Shown piece by piece: positions 39,616 to 48,995 of a DNA stretch of 64,000 nt; the first letter of the stretch is position 1; the number at the start of each line of letters is the position of its first letter. Origin of the DNA: Pelagicoccus sp. (lineage in GTDB: Bacteria; Verrucomicrobiota; Verrucomicrobiia; Opitutales; Opitutaceae); NCBI GenBank assembly GCA_028284635.1, contig JANQRJ010000011.1, positions 1 to 64,000 on the forward strand. Reading direction: 5' to 3'. The position numbers were made by a program, and so were the translations under genes. A model generated the notes under the pieces. The model saw only the letters and a program-made list of their open reading frames with translations. It had not been told where the DNA came from and ran no database searches.

Positions 39616-40362
39616 ATGAATCTCACTTTCGAAAACCGAGTCGCCCTCGTTACAGGCGCTGGTCGCGGCATTGGCCGAGCTATTGCGGAGTCCCTTGCCA
39701 AGGAAGGGGTCACTGTCATTTGCGTTTCGCGCAGCGCGTCTTCCTGTGGAGAGGCTGCGGATGCGATATGCGCGGCTGGCGGCAAGGCGGTCGCCAAGGC
39801 GGTCGATGTGGCTAACGGTCCCGAAGTCGCCAAAGCCTGCGAGGAACTGCTCGCGGAATACGGCAATATCGATATCCTGGTGAACAACGCTGGCATCACC
39901 AAGGATAACCTGCTCTTTCGCATGACGGAGGACGACTGGCAAAGCGTCATCGATACCAATCTCAACAGCGTCTTCCATTGGGTCAAAGGCTTGGCCCGTC
40001 CCATGACTCGCAAGCGCAGGGGTCGCGTCATCAATATCACTTCGGTTTCCGGCATCATGGGCAACGCTGGGCAGACCAACTACTCTTCCGCGAAGGCCGG
40101 CATGATCGGCTTCACCAAGAGCCTGGCTCGCGAGCTCGCCTCTCGCAGCATCACCGTCAACGCCGTTGCCCCGGGATTCATCAAAACGGATATGACTTCC
40201 GCTCTTGCCGATAACGCCCTGGACATGATTCTCCCCCAGATCCCCCTCAAACGCATGGGAGAAGCGAGCGACATCGCCAACATGGTTACCTACCTCGCGT
40301 CCGACCAAGCCAATTATATCACGGGCCAGGTTTTTACCGTTGACGGCGGCATGGCGATGTGA
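39616..40362 (+). CDS. fabG: 3-oxoacyl-ACP reductase
   Basis: [52 protein letters not shown]; adjacent to acpP-fabF. Confidence 0.95.
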   Translation: MNLTFENRVALVTGAGRGIGRAIAESLAKEGVTVICVSRSASSCGEAADAICAAGGKAVAKAVDVANGPEVAKACEELLAEYGNIDILVNNAGITKDNLLFRMTEDDWQSVIDTNLNSVFHWVKGLARPMTRKRRGRVINITSVSGIMGNAGQTNYSSAKAGMIGFTKSLARELASRSITVNAVAPGFIKTDMTSALADNALDMILPQIPLKRMGEASDIANMVTYLASDQANYITGQVFTVDGGMAM

Positions 40363-40400
40363 TCCCTCGACTCTTTATTCCACACTATCATAGACCTAAA

Positions 40401-40661
40401 ATGGCTGACGAAAAAACAATCGAACAACGAGTCTCTGAGATCATCGTAAACCAGCTCAATGTGAACGAGGAGCAGATCACCCCCGGTGCATCCTTCCTCG
40501 ACGATTTGGGCGCGGATTCCCTCGACACCGTCGAGCTCATCATGGCCTTCGAGGAGGAGTTCAAGGATGAGATTGACGGAGAGATTCCCGAGTCGGATGC
40601 CGAGAAGCTTCAGACCGTTGGCGACGTCATCAACTACATCAAGGGCAAGGCCGGCGCCTAA
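40401..40661 (+). CDS. acpP: Acyl carrier protein
   Basis: [21 protein letters not shown] phosphopantetheine site. Confidence 0.97.
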   Translation: MADEKTIEQRVSEIIVNQLNVNEEQITPGASFLDDLGADSLDTVELIMAFEEEFKDEIDGEIPESDAEKLQTVGDVINYIKGKAGA

Positions 40662-40748
40662 CGCAGCGCAAGCCCACAGATTTTCGACTGAAGTCGCTTG
40701 GAAGGTAAGCCCTCAAGCGGCTTTTTCGTACGAGGAGAACAAGAGCAA

Positions 40749-41999
40749 ATGAGCGAACTTCCGGACAAGCAACGCGTCGTCGTCACCGGCCTCGGCGCCG
40801 TCACCCCAATAGGCCTGGATACCGAATCCTTTTTCGAAGGACTCCTGGCCGGCCGAAGCGGCATCAGCCTCGTAGACGCCTTCGACACCGAAAAATTCAC
40901 CTGCAAGATCGGCGGCCAGATCCGCGACTTCGATCCCGCCTCTGTGATGGATCCCAAGGAGGCTCGTCGCAACGACCGCTTCGTGCAGTTCGCCTTCGCC
41001 GCCGCCAAGGAGGCTGTGGCTCAGTCTGGCCTGGACATGAGCCAGGAAGATCCCGAGCGGGTCGGCATCTTCGTGGGATCCGGTATCGGAGGCATGGATA
41101 CCATGGAGCAAAACTGCCGCAAGCTCATCGCAGGCGGCCCGCGCAAGGTATCCCCCTTTCTCATCCCCGCCCTTATCTCCAACATGGCCTCCGGCGCGCT
41201 CGGCATCGAGCTCGGCGCCATGGGTCCCAACTTCTCCATCGTCAGCGCCTGCGCCACCGGCAACCACTCCATCGGCGAGTCCATGAAGACGCTCCGCCTC
41301 GGCGAAGCGGACGTCATGATCGCCGGCGGCAGCGAAGCCACCATCACCCAGCTCAGCTACGCCGGCTTCTGTTCGATGAAGGCCATGTCCACCCGCAACG
41401 ACGATCCCGCCACCGCATCCCGTCCGTTCGACGCGGACCGCGACGGCTTCGTCATGGGCGAAGGATCCGGTATCCTCGTCTTGGAGACGCTCGAGCACGC
41501 CAAGAAGCGCGGCGCGGACATCATCTGCGAACTCGTAGGCTACGGAGCCTCCTGCGACGCTCACCACATCACCATGCCGCATCCCGAAGGCAAGGGCCTC
41601 ATCTCCGCTATGAAGCGTTCGCTCGCCATGGCCGGACTCAATCCCGAGGACGTCGACTATATCAACGCCCACGGCACTTCGACCCCCTACAACGACCGTT
41701 TCGAGACGATGGCCGTCAAGTCGCTCTTCGGCGACCACGCCCGCAAGCTCTGCATGAGCTCCACCAAGTCCATGACTGGACACCTGCTCGGTGCCGCGGG
41801 CGGCATAGAGTCCGTCGCCAGCATCAAGATGCTGCAGGAAGGCAAGCTCGCCCCCACCATCAACATCCAGACGCCGGACCCCGACTGCGATCTCGACTAC
41901 GTGGCCAACGAGGCCCGCGATGCGCAGCTCTCCACCGTCATGAGCAACGGACTCGGCTTCGGCGGTCAGAACGCCACGCTGGTCTTCCGCAAGCTGTAA
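40749..41999 (+). CDS. fabF: 3-oxoacyl-ACP synthase II
   Basis: VVVTGLGAVTPIGLD; VSACATGNHSIGE; NAHGTSTPYND; STKSMTGHLLGAAGG. Confidence 0.97.
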   Translation: MSELPDKQRVVVTGLGAVTPIGLDTESFFEGLLAGRSGISLVDAFDTEKFTCKIGGQIRDFDPASVMDPKEARRNDRFVQFAFAAAKEAVAQSGLDMSQEDPERVGIFVGSGIGGMDTMEQNCRKLIAGGPRKVSPFLIPALISNMASGALGIELGAMGPNFSIVSACATGNHSIGESMKTLRLGEADVMIAGGSEATITQLSYAGFCSMKAMSTRNDDPATASRPFDADRDGFVMGEGSGILVLETLEHAKKRGADIICELVGYGASCDAHHITMPHPEGKGLISAMKRSLAMAGLNPEDVDYINAHGTSTPYNDRFETMAVKSLFGDHARKLCMSSTKSMTGHLLGAAGGIESVASIKMLQEGKLAPTINIQTPDPDCDLDYVANEARDAQLSTVMSNGLGFGGQNATLVFRKL

Positions 42000-42047
42000 G
42001 CGAAGGTCGGATACAAGATTCCCTCTTTTTTAGAACTAGATACGAAA

Positions 42048-42464
42048 ATGGAAAAGACGTTCATCATCCTCAAGCCCGACTGCATGGAGAAGGGCCTAGC
42101 CGGGCAAGTGCTCCAGCGCTTCGAAAAGGAAGGCTTCCAGCTCGTTGCCGCCAAGATGGCCAAGCTCGAGTCCGCCATCCTGCGCGAGCACTACGCCCAT
42201 GTGGCAGACAAGCCCTTCTTCCCCGAGATCGAGGCCTTCATGAGCTCTCGCCCCGTGATCATGGCCGCCCTGCAAGGCGAAAACGTCATCGCTCGCGTGC
42301 GCGACCTGCTCGGTCCCACGGACTCCACCAAGGCGCCTGCCGGCACGATCCGCGGGGACTTCGGTACCGACATGATGCGCAACATGATTCATGCCTCCGA
42401 CGGCCCCGATACCGCGTCCGCCGAGTTGAAGCGTTTCTTCCAGGACGGCGAGATCTTCGCTTAA
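42048..42464 (+). CDS. ndk: Nucleoside diphosphate kinase
   Basis: EKTFIILKPDCMEKGLAGQVLQRFEKEGF; GTIRGDFGTDMMRNMIHASDGPDTASAEL. Confidence 0.97.
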   Translation: MEKTFIILKPDCMEKGLAGQVLQRFEKEGFQLVAAKMAKLESAILREHYAHVADKPFFPEIEAFMSSRPVIMAALQGENVIARVRDLLGPTDSTKAPAGTIRGDFGTDMMRNMIHASDGPDTASAELKRFFQDGEIFA

Positions 42465-42559
42465 AGCAGCGCGGGTCTTCAGCCCTTGTCTAGAAGACAT
42501 TCCATCTGTTCGCCTCCCGCTTCTACCTTCTTCGTTCTTACTTCTGCCTTTAGCCGACC

Positions 42560-42799
42560 GTGGCGACGCCAAGCGAAAAGAATTTCGAAGACTACAAACG
42601 GGCCGAGACCAAGGCTCTCGAGCTCCTCGCCGAGATGAAGTCCGTCTCGGCGAAGAAGACCGACATCGAGCTAGCCCTGCTGGTGGCGGTTTTCGAGCTG
42701 CACAAACGAGACCTCGCTCCCGCCCATATCGCCAAGATCGTGCAAGGCCACCTCAACGAACTCGTCCCCTTCTACAGCCGTGGAACGGAGGACAACTAA
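42560..42799 (+). CDS. Small conserved-looking hypothetical protein
   Basis: 79 aa ORF between ndk and a zinc-ribbon protein. Confidence 0.6.
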   Translation: MATPSEKNFEDYKRAETKALELLAEMKSVSAKKTDIELALLVAVFELHKRDLAPAHIAKIVQGHLNELVPFYSRGTEDN

Positions 42800-42971
42800 G
42801 GCCTAGTCTGGCAAAGCCAGAGGTCAATAGACTGAGGGCTGAAGGCCGAAGGCCGCTAGATCCACCTTCAGCCTAAATCCCTTCAGCCTTTCACGCGAAA
42901 GCCGACACAAAACAAACATGATCGTTTGCGAGAACTGAGACACTAAAGCATATCGTGTAACTCCCCTGCCC

Positions 42972-43712
42972 ATGCGCAACTGCCCAAACTGCCAACGAAA
43001 GCCGATCACGTTCTATTCCTGGGGCCAGGGATTCAATGCCTTCAGGACTCGCTGTCAGCACTGCGAGACGCATCTGAGCGCGACGGCGACCACTTACGTC
43101 TTTGCATCCGCCAGTCTAGCCTGCCTTGTGGTTGGAGGCCTTATGGCTCTGCCCTTCGCCGAACAGTTCGACGCTGGGGAACCTAGGCTGCTGATCGCTA
43201 TTCCAGTGGCTGTAGGCATTCTCTTGGCTGCTGTGTCGTATTGGTTCTGCGGTTACAAGGAAAAGTCCGATGAGGTAAACCCGTTTGCCGAGCAGTTCGA
43301 TACGCGAGAGGAGAGAGCGAACCGAAACCTTCGCAAGACGAAACTTGGATATATCGCTCTCGCTCTGATCTTCCTCGGCGCTATGGTGTACGCAGGCGTG
43401 TTTTTCAGAGGAGTGAATGAGGCAAAGCAGAAAGCCGCCCTTGGCGAGCTTCTCGGCTCGGAGGTTCCTGAATCCTTCGTCGTGAAAACCTGGGAACTGG
43501 AAGACAAGCGTCTGACGAAAATGGAGTTCGCGGCGCCTCTGCCCGAATTCGAAGCCTATCTCCTGGCCATCGGCGTCCCGCCAAAGGAAGAAGGAGCCAG
43601 CTCGCTAGTACCCAGGACTGTGAGGAAGGACGGTTGCTCGATACGCATCGAGCTAGAGGAACCGGGAGAAGAGGCAGTAACGACGTTTTCAATCAGCTAC
43701 GAAGCAAGGTAG
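42972..43712 (+). CDS. Zinc-ribbon membrane protein, hypothetical
   Basis: N-terminal CPNC...CQHC zinc ribbon; two TM-like segments, then another TM and a C-terminal soluble domain. Confidence 0.65.
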   Translation: MRNCPNCQRKPITFYSWGQGFNAFRTRCQHCETHLSATATTYVFASASLACLVVGGLMALPFAEQFDAGEPRLLIAIPVAVGILLAAVSYWFCGYKEKSDEVNPFAEQFDTREERANRNLRKTKLGYIALALIFLGAMVYAGVFFRGVNEAKQKAALGELLGSEVPESFVVKTWELEDKRLTKMEFAAPLPEFEAYLLAIGVPPKEEGASSLVPRTVRKDGCSIRIELEEPGEEAVTTFSISYEAR

Positions 43713-43899
43713 GTTGTGGCCGGCGCGGGTTTGGCGAAACCTTTGTCGAGAACCAGGGTGTTTATGGGTGTAGGGGCAAATCTCGACTTCCTTGATTATC
43801 AACGCTTACATAGAAAAGCAGCCCCAAGGCGCTGCTTGAGAGAGACGCCGTATGGCTTCCAATCCATGAGGATCGGTCTCGGTAGTTTTGAGACAGTCC

Positions 43900-44697
43900 C
43901 TATGGGTAGATGTAGGCGCCTCGATCAGCCTGGAACGATACTGGATTGCCAGATACAGTGACACTGTCAGCCATGACAAAGGCAAATTCGATGGCGTGGT
44001 ACCCAATTACCCCGTTGTTCAAAGAGTGAGAGTTGTTGACGATTACTGAAGAGCCTCTCGCGCTCATGTAGCCGCTTCCACCATTGTTGCTGCTTGTTGA
44101 ATAGTGTGCCTCGATAGTTGAGTTGTTAGTGGCATAGAAGCCATGGCTAGAGTTACTGGTACTAGAAGCGAATAGGCAACCAATGCTAGAGTTGTCTGCT
44201 GCCATTATGCCGATATTGAAGTCTTGAACGATTATTTCAGGTCCGCATATCAATCCGGACCCATGATTTACGTAAATTCCGTGTATTGGATTGGATCCAC
44301 CAACGAGCGTAAAACCGTTGAAGAGCTTTAGTCTTGCTCCTCCCGTTACTCTCATGCCAAATGCGGAATCCTTGAAATTTAAAACGACTTGCGTTGCATC
44401 TGATGTATTGCCGAGGAGTTGGATTCTATCCGCGTTTGGATGATTTATGGAGATGGTTTCTTGCGCGTTGTAGGTTCCGTTTGCGACTTGAATCGTCACT
44501 GTTGCATCGGATTTGATCGATTTTCCGGAAAGAGAGTCGATTGCTTCCTGTATGCTCATGTAGCTTGATGGAACAGAGAGGGTAATGTCTTCGATGACTA
44601 CGCCCCCCTCGATAGCGGTTAGTTTTGCTGTTGCTGAAGCTGGGATGGCTGCGATAGAAGCGGAGATTATTACAAGATTTAGGAAACCTTTTTTCAT
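43900..44697 (-). CDS. Secreted right-handed parallel beta-helix protein
   Basis: Signal peptide; VPSSYMSIQEAIDSLSG; repeated Asn/Ser/Gly rungs. Confidence 0.75.
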   Translation of the reverse strand: MKKGFLNLVIISASIAAIPASATAKLTAIEGGVVIEDITLSVPSSYMSIQEAIDSLSGKSIKSDATVTIQVANGTYNAQETISINHPNADRIQLLGNTSDATQVVLNFKDSAFGMRVTGGARLKLFNGFTLVGGSNPIHGIYVNHGSGLICGPEIIVQDFNIGIMAADNSSIGCLFASSTSNSSHGFYATNNSTIEAHYSTSSNNGGSGYMSARGSSVIVNNSHSLNNGVIGYHAIEFAFVMADSVTVSGNPVSFQADRGAYIYP

Positions 44698-44972
44698 TTT
44701 CTATTTGGTTGTTATTTAGATTTGAGATTTGATATTAACTGAGAAGTTACTTGAGTCAAGTTGTTGCTGGTTCCGACGTTGCCTTCATAAGTGAGGTTCC
44801 TTGTTACTCGATGTCTTGCTGAAGGAAGCTGCAGAGGGAGAAGTGCCTGAACTCAGGCAGCCTGTCTGAGAAAATTACTGCTTTAGACTGGTGAGGTCTC
44901 GTATATAAATTTGTATTTTATAATGGACCTAACGTAGGTTAGGGGTGAGATATATGAAATCTTTTGCGTTTA

Positions 44973-45489
44973 TCAGCTCCTGTTCTTCGTGTCTCCGTGG
45001 TTAGCAATAGAGCTTCGAAGAGCGATTCCGGCGCAGTCTGCGCACTGGGTTACGCTGCTTTCGTAACTGTAGAGGCAAATGGGGCAGTAGCGATCTCCTT
45101 CGGGGTTTTGTGGGGCATCGAGCCAGGTTTGGTGGTCGATTTGATCGTTTAGCAGAAGGGCCTCCAAGGTGGCCGGTTTGATTGCCGACTTTTCCTGATA
45201 GTGGGCTTCTCGCCAGGATCGCTGCAGTATAGCGAGAGCTGCTGGGTTTTCGCAATTGGCGCTGAGGGTGGCGAATGGACTCCAGCTTTGCGTAGAGTTC
45301 GTCGCTGCAACGCATGGCGTGCCAAGGCAGGATCGCGGTGTAGGGGGTGAGCTTGATGCAGTCGGCCCGGTTTTTTGGAAGAAGCCTTCGATGCAGGTGA
45401 TTAAAACGTGCCTGTCTCGGGACGGTAAGCGTAATCCGGTCGAATAGGTTGAAGCCCTTCATGATATAGGTGGCCTTTTGCCGCCGCAA
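44973..45489 (-). pseudogene. Frameshifted remnant of a small protein ending in a CxxC...CxxC zinc-ribbon-like motif
   Basis: CSDELYAKLESI in one frame continues as ATLSANCENPAALAILQRSWREAHYQEKSAIKPATLEALLLNDQIDHQTWLDAPQNPEGDRYCPICLYSYESSVTQCADC in another. Confidence 0.45.
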
Positions 45490-45899
45490 TACTCTGGAAT
45501 CTGACTCGTGTTGGCGTATAGCGAACGATGCGGAAATCCGCTCCTACATCCGACAGACCAAACATATAAATACCGTATTTGCTCAAAAATTCGAAATTCG
45601 CCGAACTCACTATTCTCCGTTTGACTATTTCCCTATGTGCAGGATTTCACATATTCCAGAAGTTTATTTTTTATATAATTCTACCCGAATGAAGAGAAAT
45701 TAAGTCCTGTAAAATGAATTCACCTATGGATTTCGCAAATATTTTTAAGGATCTGAACCATCGACCTCGCAGCTGTTTTTCACTAGTCTAGATCGATGCG
45801 AACCGCCAAACGAAAGCTCAAAGCGCATAATCCGATCTACTGAGGTATCGCCGCTCCCCACGAACGTAGCCTCTACCGTCAACCCGCTCTCGCAAACGT

Positions 45900-47342
45900 A
45901 TGACCGCAACTTCCCCCAGCGAACCCGCCCACATTCTACTCATCACCATGGATGAGCTGCGACGCGATGCCCTGAGCTGCTATGGAGGCCAGGCCATTCG
46001 AACGCCCCATATGGATCGCATCGCTGCAACCGGCTATCGCTTCGACCGAGCCTACTGCAATAGCCCCTGTTGTCTGCCCAGCCGATGCTCGATCCTGACC
46101 GGCCAATACCCCCACAACAACCAAGCCTATAGCAATTTTCGTCCTAGTATCCTAACCCCGGATACGCCCAATCTATACAACCTTCTACGCAACGCGGGCT
46201 ACACCACTAGCCACATCGGCAAATGCCACTACAGCCCCGCTCCCTATGACAAAGCCTCGAAAACCGAAACCCTAGACATCGACAACCCCAAAGCCTTCTA
46301 CGAATCGCTTGGCATCGACTACCTGATCCTGCAAAACGGAAAAAACGACTCGATTCGCTTCTGGAACGACTACAGCCGCGAACTACAAGCCGCAGGGTAT
46401 CTCGACACGTATCGAACGAAAAACTACGATCCCGAAAACGCCATGGTCTATCCCTGGCCCGGTCCCAACGAGTGGCACCCCGACGCCTGGGTAGGACGCA
46501 AAGCCCAGGAACGCATCGCGGCGCTCTCCCCGGAAAGTCCCTCATTTACCTGGGTGTCTTTCAGTGGTCCGCATTACCCCTTCGACGCCCCGGAGTCCTA
46601 CTATTCCTGCGTCGACGAACAAAGCCTCGACGATATCGTCTTTTCCGAAAACGACTTGGCTCCAGATAAAATCCAGCACGCCGCCTTCCACGGGGGAATC
46701 GGCAAATTGGCAGAAGGGCGCAACCTCGCTCCCGACCGTTCCTGCAAGAACTACACGCGAGACTACTGGCGACGCCTTAGACGCGCCTACTTCGCCAACA
46801 TCGCGCAAATCGACGACTGCATCGGCGCCGTAATGCAAACCGCAGAAGAGCGATTTGGCAAAAACCTGCTTGTCATCATCACCACCGACCATGGCGAAAT
46901 GGCAGGCAACCATGGCCTATGGGGCAAAAACAACTGCGGCTACGAAGACGTGCTTAACGTACCGCTCCTAGTTCGTTTTCCTCGTCAAGAGAGCGTCCAA
47001 TCTTCCGATGCCAAAGTCATGCTAGTCGATCTGCTTCCCACCTGCTTAAGCGTCGCCGATATTCCACTACCCGAAGTCGACGGTCGCGACTTAAGACAGC
47101 ACCTAGACACCGAAGGCTATCCTTACATACTCGCTGAAGCCGAGCAGTTTTACACTATCTCCGACGGACGCTACAAACTCGTACGCGCCAAGCCGGCCAA
47201 AGAAGTGAAGCAAGAATTCTACGATCTCCATGAGGATCCGCACGAGTTCCACAACAAGATCTGCGACCCGGACAAGCAGACCCATATCAACCGCTTGCAA
47301 TCCGCGTTGCTAGACAAGCTGATAGACCAACTCTTGCAGTAG
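45900..47342 (+). CDS. Sulfatase (type I, Cys-type; CLPSR)
   Basis: HILLITMDELRRDALSCYGG; CCLPSRCSILTGQYPHNNQ; ITTDHGEMAGNHGLWGKN. Confidence 0.94.
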   Translation: MTATSPSEPAHILLITMDELRRDALSCYGGQAIRTPHMDRIAATGYRFDRAYCNSPCCLPSRCSILTGQYPHNNQAYSNFRPSILTPDTPNLYNLLRNAGYTTSHIGKCHYSPAPYDKASKTETLDIDNPKAFYESLGIDYLILQNGKNDSIRFWNDYSRELQAAGYLDTYRTKNYDPENAMVYPWPGPNEWHPDAWVGRKAQERIAALSPESPSFTWVSFSGPHYPFDAPESYYSCVDEQSLDDIVFSENDLAPDKIQHAAFHGGIGKLAEGRNLAPDRSCKNYTRDYWRRLRRAYFANIAQIDDCIGAVMQTAEERFGKNLLVIITTDHGEMAGNHGLWGKNNCGYEDVLNVPLLVRFPRQESVQSSDAKVMLVDLLPTCLSVADIPLPEVDGRDLRQHLDTEGYPYILAEAEQFYTISDGRYKLVRAKPAKEVKQEFYDLHEDPHEFHNKICDPDKQTHINRLQSALLDKLIDQLLQ

Positions 47343-47466
47343 GTGGCCAACTCCCTGCAGAGGAGCGTGCCCGCCTTCGCCGCCGCCCGCCGGGCCGTCC
47401 GCAGTGCAAGATCAAGCTTCGCCGGAAGGCTTCCCGACTTGCCGAGATTCCTACCTTTTTGCATAC

Positions 47467-47620
47467 CCCGCTCCTCGGAGTGTGTTGAAAAAGTCGATGG
47501 AGCCCTGGCGATATCGTAGCCGCGTTCGGGAGAACGCGGATCTCCCGAACCGATTCCGCGTTCTCCCGAACGCGGCTACACTAGAAAGCCGGACTTTTTC
47601 AACACGCCCCTCGGGGCGGG
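47467..47620. repeat. Nested palindromic element: GTGTTGAAAAAGTC terminal repeats enclosing a GTAG-hairpin pair
   Basis: GTGTTGAAAAAGTC (47482-47495) / GACTTTTTCAACAC (47592-47605); inner GTAG-CCGCGTTC-ggga-GAACGCGG ... CCGCGTTC-tccc-GAACGCGGCTAC. Confidence 0.85.
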
Positions 47621-47725
47621 GAAATTTATTGAAATAGATAATAGAGGGTCCAGTTTGGTTGGGAATCCAGTATTCGTTAAAGTTATATGGATAGAGCTTG
47701 AATAGATAACTAGCTATTCGGCTTC

Positions 47726-47790
47726 TATATATTCTCGGAGCAGTCGAGGCTGCGGAACTGGATGGCTTCGAGCAGGTGCTGGCTTTGGAT
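47726..47790. repeat. Duplicated comM 3' end (copy A) beyond the inserted GH gene
   Basis: 65 bp nearly identical to 48997-49061; encodes [21 protein letters not shown]. Confidence 0.88.
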
Positions 47791-47809
47791 GGTTTCGGAG
47801 TCCGTCGGT

Positions 47810-48973
47810 TCAGTCTTGAGGTTTCGACTCGTTGTCATCTTCGCCCATGGCTTTGGCGAGGGCCTTTTTATTGGCTTCGGCGACGCGATCCACGATTTCG
47901 TAGGGAGTGCCGTCCATGCGTAGCAGTCCCTGCTTTTGGGTGTCTGGTCGGTTGGCTCTAGGAATGCTTTGGAACTGGCAACGAGTGTATCCAATGAGGC
48001 GCGGGTGGGACAGGGCGGCCGTCACGAAGGTTTCGTAGTAGTCGACGTATTCCTCGGGCGTGTCGTGCGTCCATCTCGATATCGTTTTGGGGTACTCGGG
48101 CGTGCTGAAGCCTCCGACGTGATCGGAGATGTATATGGGTTTTCCGTAGCGATTGTAGAGCTCGTGATAGAAGGTCGGATCGAATTCGCGGGTGGTGGGC
48201 TGGAGGCTGATGATGTCGATATAGGGCAGGGCGGCGCGAATGACGGCTTCGGGCATGTCGCTCTCCCTGTATCTGTCGCCTAGGATGAGTCGCTGCGGAT
48301 CGTGCTTCTTGAAAGAGCGGTAGGCGGTGGCGTACAGCGTTTTGGCGATCTCGCCTAGAAAATCGTCTTCGGGAGCGTTCGGATTCTCGCTCCGCCATGC
48401 CTGCCATGCTTGGCGACCGGGAGCGTCTTGCGGTAGAGACTGGAAGAACTCGATCCAGCTTGGTTGATCGCGCTTGCGCCTGGCCCAGATGGGATAGTCG
48501 GTCCAGTAGTAGCCGATCAGGTGCGGCCAAGAACGGTACTCCAGGCAGATGGCTTTGATCTTCTCTTCGGTCTTCTTTTGGAATTCCGGGTCGAACACGT
48601 CTTCGTAGTAGAAGCTTTTTCCTTGTCTATAGCTGGAGGTCTGCAGCAGGTTGACGGCTTGGGGATGGGGAAAGACTTCCATCAGCCAGTCTGGATTGTA
48701 GGAGCCGCCAGCGTTGAATCCCCAGTTTCGCAATTGTTGAATGATATCATCGGGTTTGCCCGTAGCGGATCCCAGATGATTTATGCCGAGAGAGCGAAAT
48801 CGCTCGCCGTTTGGTTTTATCAAGTAGTTGCGTCCGTCTATTTCGGCGAGTTGGAAGACTTTTTCTGGGGCGGGAGCGGCTGTCTTTTCGTTTTGATCCT
48901 CTGCCAGCGCTGGGATTGGCAATAGTCCGAGCGAAATCAGGACTGGGGTGGCGATTGAGAACGTTGTCTTCAT
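47810..48973 (-). CDS. Secreted glycoside hydrolase-like protein (agarase/cellulase-type TIM barrel)
   Basis: Signal peptide; EIDGRNYLIKPNGERFRSLGINHLGSATGKPDDIIQQLRNWGFNAGGS; LIGYYWTDYPIWARR; YGKPIYISDHVGGFSTPEYP. Confidence 0.8.
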   Translation of the reverse strand: MKTTFSIATPVLISLGLLPIPALAEDQNEKTAAPAPEKVFQLAEIDGRNYLIKPNGERFRSLGINHLGSATGKPDDIIQQLRNWGFNAGGSYNPDWLMEVFPHPQAVNLLQTSSYRQGKSFYYEDVFDPEFQKKTEEKIKAICLEYRSWPHLIGYYWTDYPIWARRKRDQPSWIEFFQSLPQDAPGRQAWQAWRSENPNAPEDDFLGEIAKTLYATAYRSFKKHDPQRLILGDRYRESDMPEAVIRAALPYIDIISLQPTTREFDPTFYHELYNRYGKPIYISDHVGGFSTPEYPKTISRWTHDTPEEYVDYYETFVTAALSHPRLIGYTRCQFQSIPRANRPDTQKQGLLRMDGTPYEIVDRVAEANKKALAKAMGEDDNESKPQD

Positions 48974-48995
48974 GGCTCGTTTAGTTTTATGGTCT

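Noticed and set aside
40713-41783. 356-aa minus-strand ORF opposite fabF
   Set aside because: Shadow ORF; fabF is unambiguous.
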